A stretch of 64,000 nt of DNA from Candidatus Nitrotoga sp. AM1P (lineage in GTDB: Bacteria > Pseudomonadota > Gammaproteobacteria > Burkholderiales > Gallionellaceae). The position numbers were made by a program, and so were the translations under genes. Below are positions 1-7,986 of this stretch, in pieces. The stretch is from assembly GCF_013168275.1 (NCBI RefSeq), contig NZ_AP019547.1, positions 2,232,001 to 2,296,000 of the forward strand, written 5' to 3'. Under the pieces are notes generated by a model. That model searched no databases. It was not told the DNA's origin and saw only the letters and a list, made by a program, of their open reading frames with translations. Each line of letters starts with the position of its first letter. Positions within the stretch are counted from its first letter, which is position 1.

Positions 1-416
1 AGCATATGTGAGTTGTTTGGCAGTAACGACGGAAAAGCATGGTATTCGCGTCCCCAGAACATCATCGCCAGATTTTGCAGCACAATGGACACGCCAATCG
101 CAGTGATTAACGGGGCTAGACGTGGGGCCTTGCGCAATGGACGGTAGGCGATGCGCTCGATGCTGTAACCTAACGCCATGCATACCATAATCGAAATTAT
201 TAGGCTGATCAGTAAGATTAGCAGCGGCGGCAAGCCAGAACTCATGAGTAACTGGATTACTGACATCGTCACCATTGCTCCTACCATTACCACTTCGCCA
301 TGTGCGAAATTAATAAGACCAAGAATGCCGTACACCATGGTGTAACCCAAAGCAACCATGGCATATACGCTGCCTTGCACGAAGCCGTTGATGATCTGTT
401 GTAGTAATGTGTCCAA
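1..416 (-). CDS. livH: Branched-chain amino acid ABC transporter permease LivH (3' end cut by window)
   Basis: Inner-membrane permease of a Liv-type (HAAT) importer for branched-chain amino acids or related small organic molecules. Only the first ~138 codons lie in the window. The frame reads from a TTG at 416 (MDTLLQQIINGF...), followed by the typical LivH N-terminus with ALGYTMVYG and LINFAHGE and at least three hydrophobic segments. I chose TTG because it matches the usual LivH start; an in-window ATG in the right frame exists only inside the conserved region. No strong Shine-Dalgarno is visible. It lies 65 bp downstream of the binding-protein gene on the same strand, so the two probably form an operon that continues outside the window. 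Confidence 0.85.
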   Translation of the reverse strand, partial: MDTLLQQIINGFVQGSVYAMVALGYTMVYGILGLINFAHGEVVMVGAMVTMSVIQLLMSSGLPPLLILLISLIISIMVCMALGYSIERIAYRPLRKAPRLAPLITAIGVSIVLQNLAMMFWGREYHAFPSLLPNNSHM

Positions 417-481
417 AGGGGGTTACTCACAAACAAAAAACGACACGCAATGTGTCGCTTTATTTTTCAATTTAATCCCTA

Positions 482-1663
482 TCAATGCGCGGATATTGCG
501 GTGTTTCCGCCCATGGTTTGCAGCGGCTGCCACTTGCCTTGCTGTACTTGGTATATTGTCACGGCGCCGCTCCTAATGTCACCCTTTTCGTCGAAGGCGA
601 TGTTCGCGGTCACGCCACTATGAGTAATCTTAGCGAGTTCGGGCAGGTATTTCGCTGGATCGGTTGAAGCGGCTTTCTGCATCGTGGTGATCATCACGTT
701 TACCGCATCATAACAATATGGTGCATACAGCTGAATGGGTTGTTTATATTTTGCTTCATAGCGTTGGGAGAAGTCTTTGCCGCCGGGCATTTGTTCCAGT
801 GGCACGCCGGGCAATGAAGCATAAACTCCATTGGCGGCATCGCCAGCCAGATTTAGTAGTTTTGGCGTGTAACCGCCGTCACCCATGACAAACTTAACAT
901 TTAAACCAAGTGCTTTGAGCTGTTTGGCCATCGGTACGCCTTGCGGATCCATGCCGCCAAAAAATAGTAAATCGGGGTGCTTGCCCTTGATGGAGGTCAG
1001 CACTGCAGTAAAGTTTACCGCTTTGTCAGTGGTGTATTCACGCGCTACGATCTGTGCACCGTTGGCTTGTACAGATTTGATGAATTCGTCGGCCAGTCCT
1101 TGGCCATAGGCAGAGCGATCGTCTATAACTGCGATGTTTTTAGCATTCAGGGTCTTTGCTGCGAATTCGCCCAGTGCCTTGCCTTGTTGCCCGTCGTTGG
1201 ACATCACGCGGAAGGCAGTCTTAAGGCCTTGGGCGGTGTAACTTACTGCTGTTGCGGAAGGGGAAATCTGGGGGATGCCGTTATCGCTGTAGATTCTAGA
1301 AGCCGGAATAGAGGTACCGGAATTGAGATGGCCAATTACGCCATTCACTTTTGCATCTACCAGCTTTTGTGCCACGATAGTCGCAGTTTTCGGATCCGCT
1401 TGGTCATCCTCGCTGATTAGTTCAAAACGGGCCTTACGTCCGCCAATCATGATTCCCTTGGTGTTGGCATCCTCGATTGCCATGCGTGTACCGTTTTCAT
1501 TGTCCTTGCCGATATGTGCTTGCGGCCCGGTGAGAGGGGCAGCGGCACCGATTTTCACCACTAGTTCATCCGTGCCGCTGGTAGTAGATGTTTTTGATTC
1601 GCTGCAAGCTGCGAGGATGGCAATGGACAAGGCGAGGAGCAGGGATGGCTGGTTATGCGACAT
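482..1663 (-). CDS. livK: Branched-chain amino acid ABC transporter substrate-binding lipoprotein
   Basis: Periplasmic binding protein of a Liv-type importer, 393 aa, the usual family length. The N-terminus is a lipoprotein signal with lipobox LAAC (Cys20). The mature start VKIGAAAPLTGPQA and the motifs around YDAVNV near the C-terminus are typical of the LivJ/LivK (periplasmic binding protein type I) fold. The gene is followed by livH on the same strand. A good sigma70 promoter lies 33-62 bp upstream of the ATG. The substrate cannot be read from sequence: this family also includes amide- and urea-binding proteins, so the leucine-type assignment is by family only. Confidence 0.88.
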   Translation of the reverse strand: MSHNQPSLLLALSIAILAACSESKTSTTSGTDELVVKIGAAAPLTGPQAHIGKDNENGTRMAIEDANTKGIMIGGRKARFELISEDDQADPKTATIVAQKLVDAKVNGVIGHLNSGTSIPASRIYSDNGIPQISPSATAVSYTAQGLKTAFRVMSNDGQQGKALGEFAAKTLNAKNIAVIDDRSAYGQGLADEFIKSVQANGAQIVAREYTTDKAVNFTAVLTSIKGKHPDLLFFGGMDPQGVPMAKQLKALGLNVKFVMGDGGYTPKLLNLAGDAANGVYASLPGVPLEQMPGGKDFSQRYEAKYKQPIQLYAPYCYDAVNVMITTMQKAASTDPAKYLPELAKITHSGVTANIAFDEKGDIRSGAVTIYQVQQGKWQPLQTMGGNTAISAH

Positions 1664-1695
1664 GATGGGCTCAGGGGTAATAAGTTATCGAATGG

Positions 1696-1725
1696 ATTAT
1701 GTTTAGCATGTTACATTCTTGTCAA
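1696..1725 (-). promoter_or_regulatory. Putative sigma70 promoter for the livK-livH operon
   Basis: On the minus strand a perfect -35 box TTGACA (1725-1720) is followed by an 18-nt spacer and CATAAT (1701-1696, 5 of 6 to consensus). The predicted start site is roughly 25-30 nt upstream of the livK ATG at 1663. Confidence 0.6.
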
Positions 1726-2179
1726 TTTTGCATATTGATTGAAACGCAATAATGTAACCAACGTACGTTAACTATATTATTTTTAGTAAAATAATAATTG
1801 GATTGCTCGAAGCGATATTTATTTAGCCAGCTTTAATGCTTCTTGGAGATACCAATCTGTGCGTGGTTAATTATTTTTTTGTTAATTGAGAGTGTTAGTT
1901 GGAACACGAGTTTTGTTTAGTAAACTACATCATGACAGTTGGGTAGGGTACTGTCTTCAGCCATCAAGTCTGATTTAGGCAAGTATGTTGGCGATGATAG
2001 GTTATATATGATTATCGCTACTAGCACCAACGCATCATTGAGATGAAGAATTATGCGGGGTAACAATTAACAAACCTTGGAACGCAATGCAGATACCGAA
2101 TTTTATGTAACATGTGTTGCATCATTGAATGCGTGTAAATTTGTTACATGTCAGAAATTGCAATTGGAACGCTAATAAA

Positions 2180-2205
2180 TTAAAGCCAGCGTAAACTGGC
2201 TTTAA
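2180..2205 (-). terminator. Hairpin, possible second terminator of the cytochrome c gene
   Basis: A perfect 10-bp stem (TTAAAGCCAG / CTGGCTTTAA) with a 6-nt loop. Read on the minus strand it is followed by TTTATT, as in a weak Rho-independent terminator. It lies ~110 bp beyond the cytochrome stop. Confidence 0.4.
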
Positions 2206-2269
2206 GGTTTGTTCTGTTTGCAAACTTTATCATCATTCATTAAGCGATTGATTGAATTGTTGTGCGGAA

Positions 2270-2299
2270 AGCAGAAATCGACTGGCGCCGACTTCTGCT
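2270..2299 (-). terminator. Hairpin directly after the cytochrome c stop codon
   Basis: AGCAGAA and TCG pair with CGA and TTCTGCT (10 pairs with one internal mismatch) around a short GC-rich loop, 18 bp past the stop codon. On the minus strand TTTCC follows, so the T-tract is poor. Likely an mRNA 3'-end structure or terminator. Confidence 0.45.
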
Positions 2300-2317
2300 A
2301 AGAGATTAATTCCTTGA

Positions 2318-2695
2318 TTACTTGGCCAGATCAAGTACGAAATGAACCAGTGTTTTGATGTTTTCAGGCTTTACAGCAGGAGCGTTAGGAGTCATTGGTA
2401 CCGTACCCCAGTTGCCACTACCACCCTTGGATATTTTCATGATCAGACCTTCTTCCAAGGACATTTTCTTGGCGTCGGCACTCGCACTGCCAGTTGGTGA
2501 ATAAGAATACTCTTTAACGCCCTTATACTTCTTGGCAACATCCATCCAAGCTGGACCGATTAACTTTGCGTCAATTTTGTGGCAAGCAGTACAGCCGCTT
2601 TTCTTGGCCAATTCCGGCATCTCAGTTGTTGCTAAAACACTACCTGCTGCCATCAGGCCTGCTGCTGCAACCATGCTAACGATGATAGATTTCAT
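2318..2695 (-). CDS. Monohaem class I cytochrome c (c551/c552 type)
   Basis: Periplasmic electron carrier of 125 aa with a Sec signal peptide (MKSIIVSMVAAAGLM... cleaved near VLA-TT). The haem site is CTACH (Cys35, Cys38, His39) and the likely axial Met lies in the C-terminal TVPMTPN segment, as in c551-type cytochromes. A Shine-Dalgarno CGGAG lies ~9 nt before the ATG, and a TATAAT -10-like box lies ~40 bp upstream in the AT-rich leader. It is monocistronic between livK and the divergent lgt. In this setting it may carry electrons between ACIII or other periplasmic partners and a terminal oxidase, but the partner is not shown by sequence. Confidence 0.88.
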   Translation of the reverse strand: MKSIIVSMVAAAGLMAAGSVLATTEMPELAKKSGCTACHKIDAKLIGPAWMDVAKKYKGVKEYSYSPTGSASADAKKMSLEEGLIMKISKGGSGNWGTVPMTPNAPAVKPENIKTLVHFVLDLAK

Positions 2696-2951
2696 TTTTT
2701 AAGCTCCGTTATATTAAGTTTTCTTACAATTAAATTATAATTCAGACATTGCTGCCCATGCCATTTTAACCAACTCTATCTTGTTTGCAAACTGTAAGGC
2801 ACCAGACAGTGTTGACAATAACGCATATCTCTAACTGGTCGTTGACAAATCCTGCTTCAGAGCAGCAAATTCTATTTGCTGCGTGTCAGTATAAGCGCGA
2901 TATTTAATCACGTATAATTGATTGCCTTAATATCGTCAATATACGCTCAGT

Positions 2952-3746
2952 ATGCTCATTCATCCCCAGTTTGATCCTGTGGCCATGCACATTGGCCCTC
3001 TTACAGTGCACTGGTACGGATTAATGTATTTACTTGCCTTTATGCTGTTTTTATGGCTGGGGAAATTGCGCATTCGCACTCTTAATCGTCCTGGATGGGA
3101 TGATAAAATGATGGATGACCTACTGTTCTACGGCATTCTTGGCGTTGTGCTGGGTGGGAGGTTGGGCGAGGTGCTGTTTTACAACCCCGGTTACTATGTG
3201 TCTCGTCCGCTTGAAATTCTTGCGGTTTGGCAGGGTGGAATGTCATTCCATGGGGGGTTTCTAGGCGTCTTGGTGGCAATGGCACTTTTCGCGCGTCAGC
3301 ACAAACTGCCCTGGTTGCAATTAATGGACTTTATAGCCCCGTTGGTGCCGCTGGGATTGGGTGCCGGACGTATCGGTAATTTTATTAATGCTGAATTATG
3401 GGGGCGGCCTACAAATGTGGCTTGGGGGATGGTATTTCCCAATGTGGATGATCTGTCCCGCCACCCTTCTCAGCTTTATGAATTTATACTGGAAGGCTTG
3501 GTCTTGTTTGCGCTTATGTGGTTATATTCACGCAAGCCGCGTCCAGTAGGGGCTGTATCTGGTTTGTTCCTCCTCGGCTATGGCAGCTTCCGCTTTTTTG
3601 TTGAATATACACGTAACCCAGATGACGGCATATTTGGTCTAATGAGTTTTGGTATCAGCATGGGCCAATGGCTTAGTCTGCCAATGGTGATTGTGGGGTT
3701 GGTGCTAATGGTAAAAGGACAGCGAAAATCGGCTACGGGTAAATAA
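2952..3746 (+). CDS. lgt: Prolipoprotein diacylglyceryl transferase
   Basis: Inner-membrane enzyme that transfers diacylglycerol from phosphatidylglycerol to the lipobox cysteine of prolipoproteins. 264 aa, about seven membrane segments, family length. Diagnostic motifs are present: MSFHGGFLG near residue 100, the Lgt signature [13 protein letters not shown] near residues 138-150, and HPSQLYE. Start ATG at 2952 gives the usual N-terminus ([11 protein letters not shown], with LTVHWYG). It serves lipoproteins such as the Liv binding protein and the glycine-zipper protein in this window. Confidence 0.95.
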   Translation: MLIHPQFDPVAMHIGPLTVHWYGLMYLLAFMLFLWLGKLRIRTLNRPGWDDKMMDDLLFYGILGVVLGGRLGEVLFYNPGYYVSRPLEILAVWQGGMSFHGGFLGVLVAMALFARQHKLPWLQLMDFIAPLVPLGLGAGRIGNFINAELWGRPTNVAWGMVFPNVDDLSRHPSQLYEFILEGLVLFALMWLYSRKPRPVGAVSGLFLLGYGSFRFFVEYTRNPDDGIFGLMSFGISMGQWLSLPMVIVGLVLMVKGQRKSATGK

Positions 3747-4192
3747 TTTCATGTGCTCTGCTTTGATTGATACCTGTCGATTTTTTGATTAGCACTTGCA
3801 TTCCAGGCTTGGTGGATAACTTTGGGGCGTACTAAACAATCGTAAGCAAAAATGGGATTTCGTTTTGTTAGATGTGCAACATACGCAAAAGTTATTCGTT
3901 ATGCAAAAAACTATATAAATAAAATATAATGTTATGTTTAGATGTAATTTTTTTGCAATTTATGATGCAAAAGTTAGCGTGCTATATGTTGCGCTGTTGA
4001 CTTTATTTTCCAAACTGGACATTATGCCGTCGTTTTATCGCGTCTATCCCTTGCGGAGGGGTATGCACCAAATAAGTATGTAAATACTTAAGCGATATTG
4101 CATCGTTTTAAATTACCTGTTGTAAATGTGATATACATGTCGATGTTGTTCTTGTCGGCAGTCTAATTTGTTTGTTGGGGGAGCTACTTACG
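3747..4192. other. AT-rich leader region of the ACIII operon
   Basis: About 445 bases, very AT-rich between ~3890 and 3970, with no gene. It contains two direct copies of GCAAAAGTTA (3885-3894 and 3967-3976) and a possible -35 TTGACT near 3997, but no convincing matching -10. The operon promoter must lie here or further upstream within lgt. A strong Shine-Dalgarno GGGGGAG (4177-4183) precedes actA. Confidence 0.5.
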
Positions 4193-4798
4193 ATGTATTG
4201 TTTTTTACGTTTGTCCGTTCTGCTTGTTGGATTGATTGTTTCCGCTAGCAGCTATGCCGCTAATGCGGTGCAGCCCCTCACTACAGCTGACGACTTGGGT
4301 CCTAAAGTCGAGCAGCCGATTGAGTTTCCCCATGACCGTCATGCTGGTGATGCTGCAAAAGGCGGCATGGAGATAAATTGCATGTACTGTCATACTTATG
4401 CGCGCCGTAGCATTGTGGCGGGCATTCCGCCGTTGCAGAAATGTATCGGTTGCCATCAAAGCATCGAGTCGGTGCGAGAAACTCCGCGTATCAAGAAATT
4501 GTTCGAATATTGGGAAGCTAAAAAAGCAGTGCCTTGGAAAAAGGTGCATGATCTTCCTGATTTCGTGCGCTTCAACCATGAGCGTCACATCCAGCGTTTT
4601 GTTTTCGCGCAGAACAAGCCGGTACAGGAAGCTTGTGGTTATTGTCACGGCGATGTGAAGACAATGACGGTCGCGCGTCGCCAAAAGCCACTCTCCATGG
4701 GTTGGTGTGTGAGCTGTCATCAGAAAGATCACCCAGTAGATGCAACATCCACAAAGACGACTCACGGCCCGAACGACTGCTGGCAGTGTCATAAATAA
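4193..4798 (+). CDS. actA: ACIII subunit ActA, pentahaem cytochrome c
   Basis: Periplasmic multihaem subunit of the quinol:electron-acceptor oxidoreductase alternative complex III. 201 aa from ATG 4193, chosen over the in-frame TTG at 4172 because GGGGGAG lies 9 nt upstream of the ATG and the TTG overlaps it. A hydrophobic signal or anchor spans residues ~5-20. Five CxxCH sites occur at about 63-67, 84-88, 148-152, 172-176 and 196-200, the five haems expected for ActA. Extra histidines (FPHDRH, FNHERH) match the class III / c7-type ligand pattern. It opens a seven-gene operon. Confidence 0.92.
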   Translation: MYCFLRLSVLLVGLIVSASSYAANAVQPLTTADDLGPKVEQPIEFPHDRHAGDAAKGGMEINCMYCHTYARRSIVAGIPPLQKCIGCHQSIESVRETPRIKKLFEYWEAKKAVPWKKVHDLPDFVRFNHERHIQRFVFAQNKPVQEACGYCHGDVKTMTVARRQKPLSMGWCVSCHQKDHPVDATSTKTTHGPNDCWQCHK

Positions 4799-4840
4799 TC
4801 GGCGCGTTCACAAGATAAAGATTTCCAAGAGGTATCAGCA

Positions 4841-7051
4841 ATGATTGAAAACAGTTTTAATCGGCGAGATTTTCTGAAGGTGCTGGGGTGGGGTAGTGCG
4901 ACGGTCGCGTTAAGCGGATGTGGCAATACTTCAGTTGAGGATGGGAAGGAATTTGTAACTTCCTATGTCCAGACGGCGGACTATATCATTCCTAGTATTG
5001 GCACGTATTTTAACTCGACTTGTGCGCAGTGTGATGCTGGGTGCGGCATTATGGGGCGAGTGCGAGAAGGTCGCGTGCTTAAGCTGGAAGGCAATCCAAA
5101 ATCATCCATTAACAACGGCAAAATGTGCGGTTTAGGGCAGGCTGGAGTGCAGGCGCATTACAACCCAGACCGTATTCGAGAGCCACTGTTGCGCAATGGC
5201 GATAAAGGCGAAGCGATAACATGGGAAAAAGCGTTGGGGTTAATTAACGAAAAGGTTGGCGGTGTGAGAGCAGAGAATGTCGCCTTCCTGACAGGTGGCG
5301 TCAGTGGACATGTCAAAGCATTATTGAAAAATTATTTAGATGCGCTGGGTTCTGGTCATCATTACGTTTATGAGGCAGTCGCACCGTCAGTTATGCGTGC
5401 AGCTAATAAAAAGGCTTATGGTGTAGAAATGCCGCGTTTACGCATGGATAAAGCTAAGGTTATCCTTTCTTTCGGGGCAGATTTCCTTGGTGCGTGGATC
5501 TCACCGGTGCATTTCTCCCAGCAGTATGCTCGCTTCCGCAAGGCCGATAATGGTAAGCGTGGGGTGCTGGTGCAAGTTGAATCCAAGATGACATTAACTG
5601 GTGCGAATGCGGATCGTTGGTTGGTTATACGTCCTGGTACTGAAGGTATCTTCGCGCTGGGATTGATTAATGCGCTGGCAGCAGCAGGGTTGTCTGTGCC
5701 TGGTGATGTTGCTGCTGTTGTAAAAGAATACACGACAGATCGGGTAAGCAAAGATACCGGGGTGCCTACTGAGCATATAGCCAAGCTTGCAGCGCTACTG
5801 AAGGAGCGTAGCCCTAGTTTAATAATTGCTGGTAGTGCTGCTGAGGGCTATGCGCACGGTTCGCAGAATGCCACTGCTATTGCTTTGTTGAATCAAGTAT
5901 TAGGCAACGTCGGTAAGACGGTAGAAGGATCGTCCGGTATACCGTTTCCACAAATGGCGCCGACTACTGGCAACCGCCAAGCGTTACAGATACTCAATGA
6001 CAATATGGCGCAAGACAAGGTTAAAGTGTTATTCAGCTATGGCTCAAATCCAGTGTTCACTGCACCTGCGTCCATGAAATTGAAAGAAAACTTAAAGAAA
6101 GTACCTTTCAAAGTGGCGTTTGCTCATTACATGGATGAAACCGCAGTAGAGGCCGATTTGGTGTTGCCCTTGAATTCTGCTCTAGAGGACTGGGGAACGG
6201 TCATGCCGGAATATATTGCCGACGGTGCGCAGCTAAATATTAGGCAACCGCTGATGGAAAAGTTGCACCCCGGTACACTTGGCATGGGGGACATCCTGCT
6301 TGCCTTGCTTAAACAACGCCGACCAGAGGAATACAAAGGCTATGAAGATTTTTATTCATACTTGCGTAATGCAATGGTGTCGAATAAGGGTGCATTGGGT
6401 GGTGCGAATGCGGACGACAATACGTTTTGGGAGGCGGCTCTAAGCCATGGTATGGTGAAATTGGTGGGTTCACCTATCAATATATCCAGTCATGTATCCG
6501 CCAATGGCTTGGTGGTGCCTGCCCCGTTTGTAGAAGATAGTACGTATCCGTTGCACCTGATTCCTGCAGTGAGCGCTAGCTTACGTGATGGCCGCAATGC
6601 CAATGAACCTTGGTTGCAGGAATCACCGGATCCATTAACTACCATCGTGTGGGATAGTTGGGTGGAGATGCATCCTAAGACTGCCGCCAAATTGGGCATT
6701 GTGGAAGGCGACATTGTCGAAGTGGCTTCAAAAAGCGGTGCTATTAAGGCGCAGGTCTATGTGTTTACCGGTATTCATCCCGATGTAATTTCAGTGCCGC
6801 TGGGTTATGGTCATGAGGCGATGGGACGTTATGCAAAGGGTGTCGGTGTTAATGCCTTCAAAATTCTTGATCCTGTATTCGACAAGGAAACTGGAGAGTT
6901 GGCAATGCATGAGACGCGCGTTAAAGTCAGCAAGGCTGGGCAGCGTGTGATCATCGTTAAAGATGAAGGCCCTGCTGGTGGCAATCAGATGGGCAGAAAA
7001 ATAGCGGTAAGGATGTCATCTGATAAAGTGAATCTTTCGAAGGAGGTGTAA
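4841..7051 (+). CDS. actB1: ACIII subunit ActB1, molybdopterin-oxidoreductase-like
   Basis: Large periplasm-facing subunit related to the catalytic subunits of complex iron-sulfur molybdoenzymes. In ACIII this domain is known to work without molybdenum cofactor. 736 aa with a twin-arginine signal (RRDFLK at residues 8-13) ending in a lipobox-like LSGC. An intact C-x2-C-x3-C-x27-C motif (Cys61, 64, 68, 96) is the canonical N-terminal [4Fe-4S] site of molybdoenzymes. The stretch where a Mo-ligand Cys or Ser would be expected (YEAVAPSVMRAANKKAYG) offers no Cys. A C-terminal molydopterin-dinucleotide-binding-like domain (HPKTAAKLGIVEGD, VPLGYGHEA) follows. In many ACIII operons B1 and B2 are one fused protein; here they are separate genes 3 bp apart. 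Confidence 0.9.
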   Translation: MIENSFNRRDFLKVLGWGSATVALSGCGNTSVEDGKEFVTSYVQTADYIIPSIGTYFNSTCAQCDAGCGIMGRVREGRVLKLEGNPKSSINNGKMCGLGQAGVQAHYNPDRIREPLLRNGDKGEAITWEKALGLINEKVGGVRAENVAFLTGGVSGHVKALLKNYLDALGSGHHYVYEAVAPSVMRAANKKAYGVEMPRLRMDKAKVILSFGADFLGAWISPVHFSQQYARFRKADNGKRGVLVQVESKMTLTGANADRWLVIRPGTEGIFALGLINALAAAGLSVPGDVAAVVKEYTTDRVSKDTGVPTEHIAKLAALLKERSPSLIIAGSAAEGYAHGSQNATAIALLNQVLGNVGKTVEGSSGIPFPQMAPTTGNRQALQILNDNMAQDKVKVLFSYGSNPVFTAPASMKLKENLKKVPFKVAFAHYMDETAVEADLVLPLNSALEDWGTVMPEYIADGAQLNIRQPLMEKLHPGTLGMGDILLALLKQRRPEEYKGYEDFYSYLRNAMVSNKGALGGANADDNTFWEAALSHGMVKLVGSPINISSHVSANGLVVPAPFVEDSTYPLHLIPAVSASLRDGRNANEPWLQESPDPLTTIVWDSWVEMHPKTAAKLGIVEGDIVEVASKSGAIKAQVYVFTGIHPDVISVPLGYGHEAMGRYAKGVGVNAFKILDPVFDKETGELAMHETRVKVSKAGQRVIIVKDEGPAGGNQMGRKIAVRMSSDKVNLSKEV

Positions 7052-7054
7052 AAG

Positions 7055-7909
7055 GTGTCCATTACCAACTTATTAGAAAACTGGTCTGACTTCCGCCAAC
7101 AGCATCCGTCGGACGACAGGCCGCACCGGGAATACAAATGGGCGATGAGCATAGACTTGGATGCATGCACTGGCTGCAACGCCTGTAGCGTGGCATGTTA
7201 TGCAGAAAACAATCTGCCCGTGGTTGGCAAGGAGAAATTTGCACATGGGCATTCTCACCATTGGATACGCATCGAACGTTACTGGGATAATGATGGCCGC
7301 GAATTTGCCGATCAGGGAGCGCAGTTTTTGCCTATGCTGTGTCAGCATTGTGAGGCTGCACCGTGCGAAACGGTTTGTCCTGTAGGCGCTACCAACCACA
7401 CGGCAGATGGTCTGAACTCGCAGGTTTACAACCGTTGCGTCGGCTCACGTTACTGTAACGCGAACTGTCCATATAAGGCTCGCTACTTCAACTGGTATGA
7501 CTATCCAACTACTGATAATGTGTGGCCGGAGCCGATGAATCAGCAGCTCAATCCAGACGTGACCGTGCGTGGTAAGGGTGTAATGGAAAAATGTACGTTC
7601 TGTGTGCAGCGATTGACGGTTGCCAAGAGCGACGCACGTAGCGAAGGACGAAGTGTACTTGATGGGGAAGTGCAGACTGCCTGTCAGCAAGTTTGTCCGA
7701 CGGGGGCTATATCTTTTGGAAACTTGGTTGACCCATTGGCCAAGGTTGGTAAACAGTGGATGACACAACAGGTTGAGCTGAATAAGGATAAACAAGCAAA
7801 GGACACAGCAGAAGAGGCTGCCAAACTGCGTGGTTATCGCATTTTGGAAGAGTTGCGCACTTATCCGTCGGTGATGTATCTGGAGCAGTTGCGTGAAAGC
7901 GCTATTTAA
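7055..7909 (+). CDS. actB2: ACIII subunit ActB2, four-cluster iron-sulfur protein
   Basis: Electron-wire subunit of ACIII, 284 aa. The GTG start at 7055 is supported by AAGGAGGTG just upstream and by 3-bp spacing from actB1. Cysteine groups in order: C-x2-C-x2-C-x3-C (Cys38, 41, 44, 48), CQHCEAAPCETVCP, CVGSRYCNANCPY and CTFC...CQQVCP. Together they make the four cubane-type sites of the DmsB/NrfC-like fold. There is no signal peptide of its own, so it would be exported with ActB1 by the Tat route. A ~36-residue charged C-terminal part is typical of the family. Confidence 0.92.
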   Translation: MSITNLLENWSDFRQQHPSDDRPHREYKWAMSIDLDACTGCNACSVACYAENNLPVVGKEKFAHGHSHHWIRIERYWDNDGREFADQGAQFLPMLCQHCEAAPCETVCPVGATNHTADGLNSQVYNRCVGSRYCNANCPYKARYFNWYDYPTTDNVWPEPMNQQLNPDVTVRGKGVMEKCTFCVQRLTVAKSDARSEGRSVLDGEVQTACQQVCPTGAISFGNLVDPLAKVGKQWMTQQVELNKDKQAKDTAEEAAKLRGYRILEELRTYPSVMYLEQLRESAI

Positions 7910-7986
7910 GCAGCGCAATGGGGATGCCGCGTAGGAAGCGGCATTGAAGCTACTTTCACGCAAGCACAAGGGGAGGAAATAGAGCA

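Larger units (their letters stand above)
1664..2269. other. Intergenic stretch between livK and the cytochrome c gene
   Basis: About 600 AT-rich bases without a supportable ORF. It contains the livK promoter, a pair of inverted 8-mers (ATGTAACA at 2105-2112 and TGTTACAT at 2142-2149) and a 10-bp perfect hairpin at 2180-2205. No tRNA-like or riboswitch-like structure was recognised. Confidence 0.6.

Noticed and set aside
4205..4792. 195-aa minus-strand ORF opposite actA
   Set aside because: It is the shadow of the pentahaem actA reading frame and shows no recognisable motif of its own.
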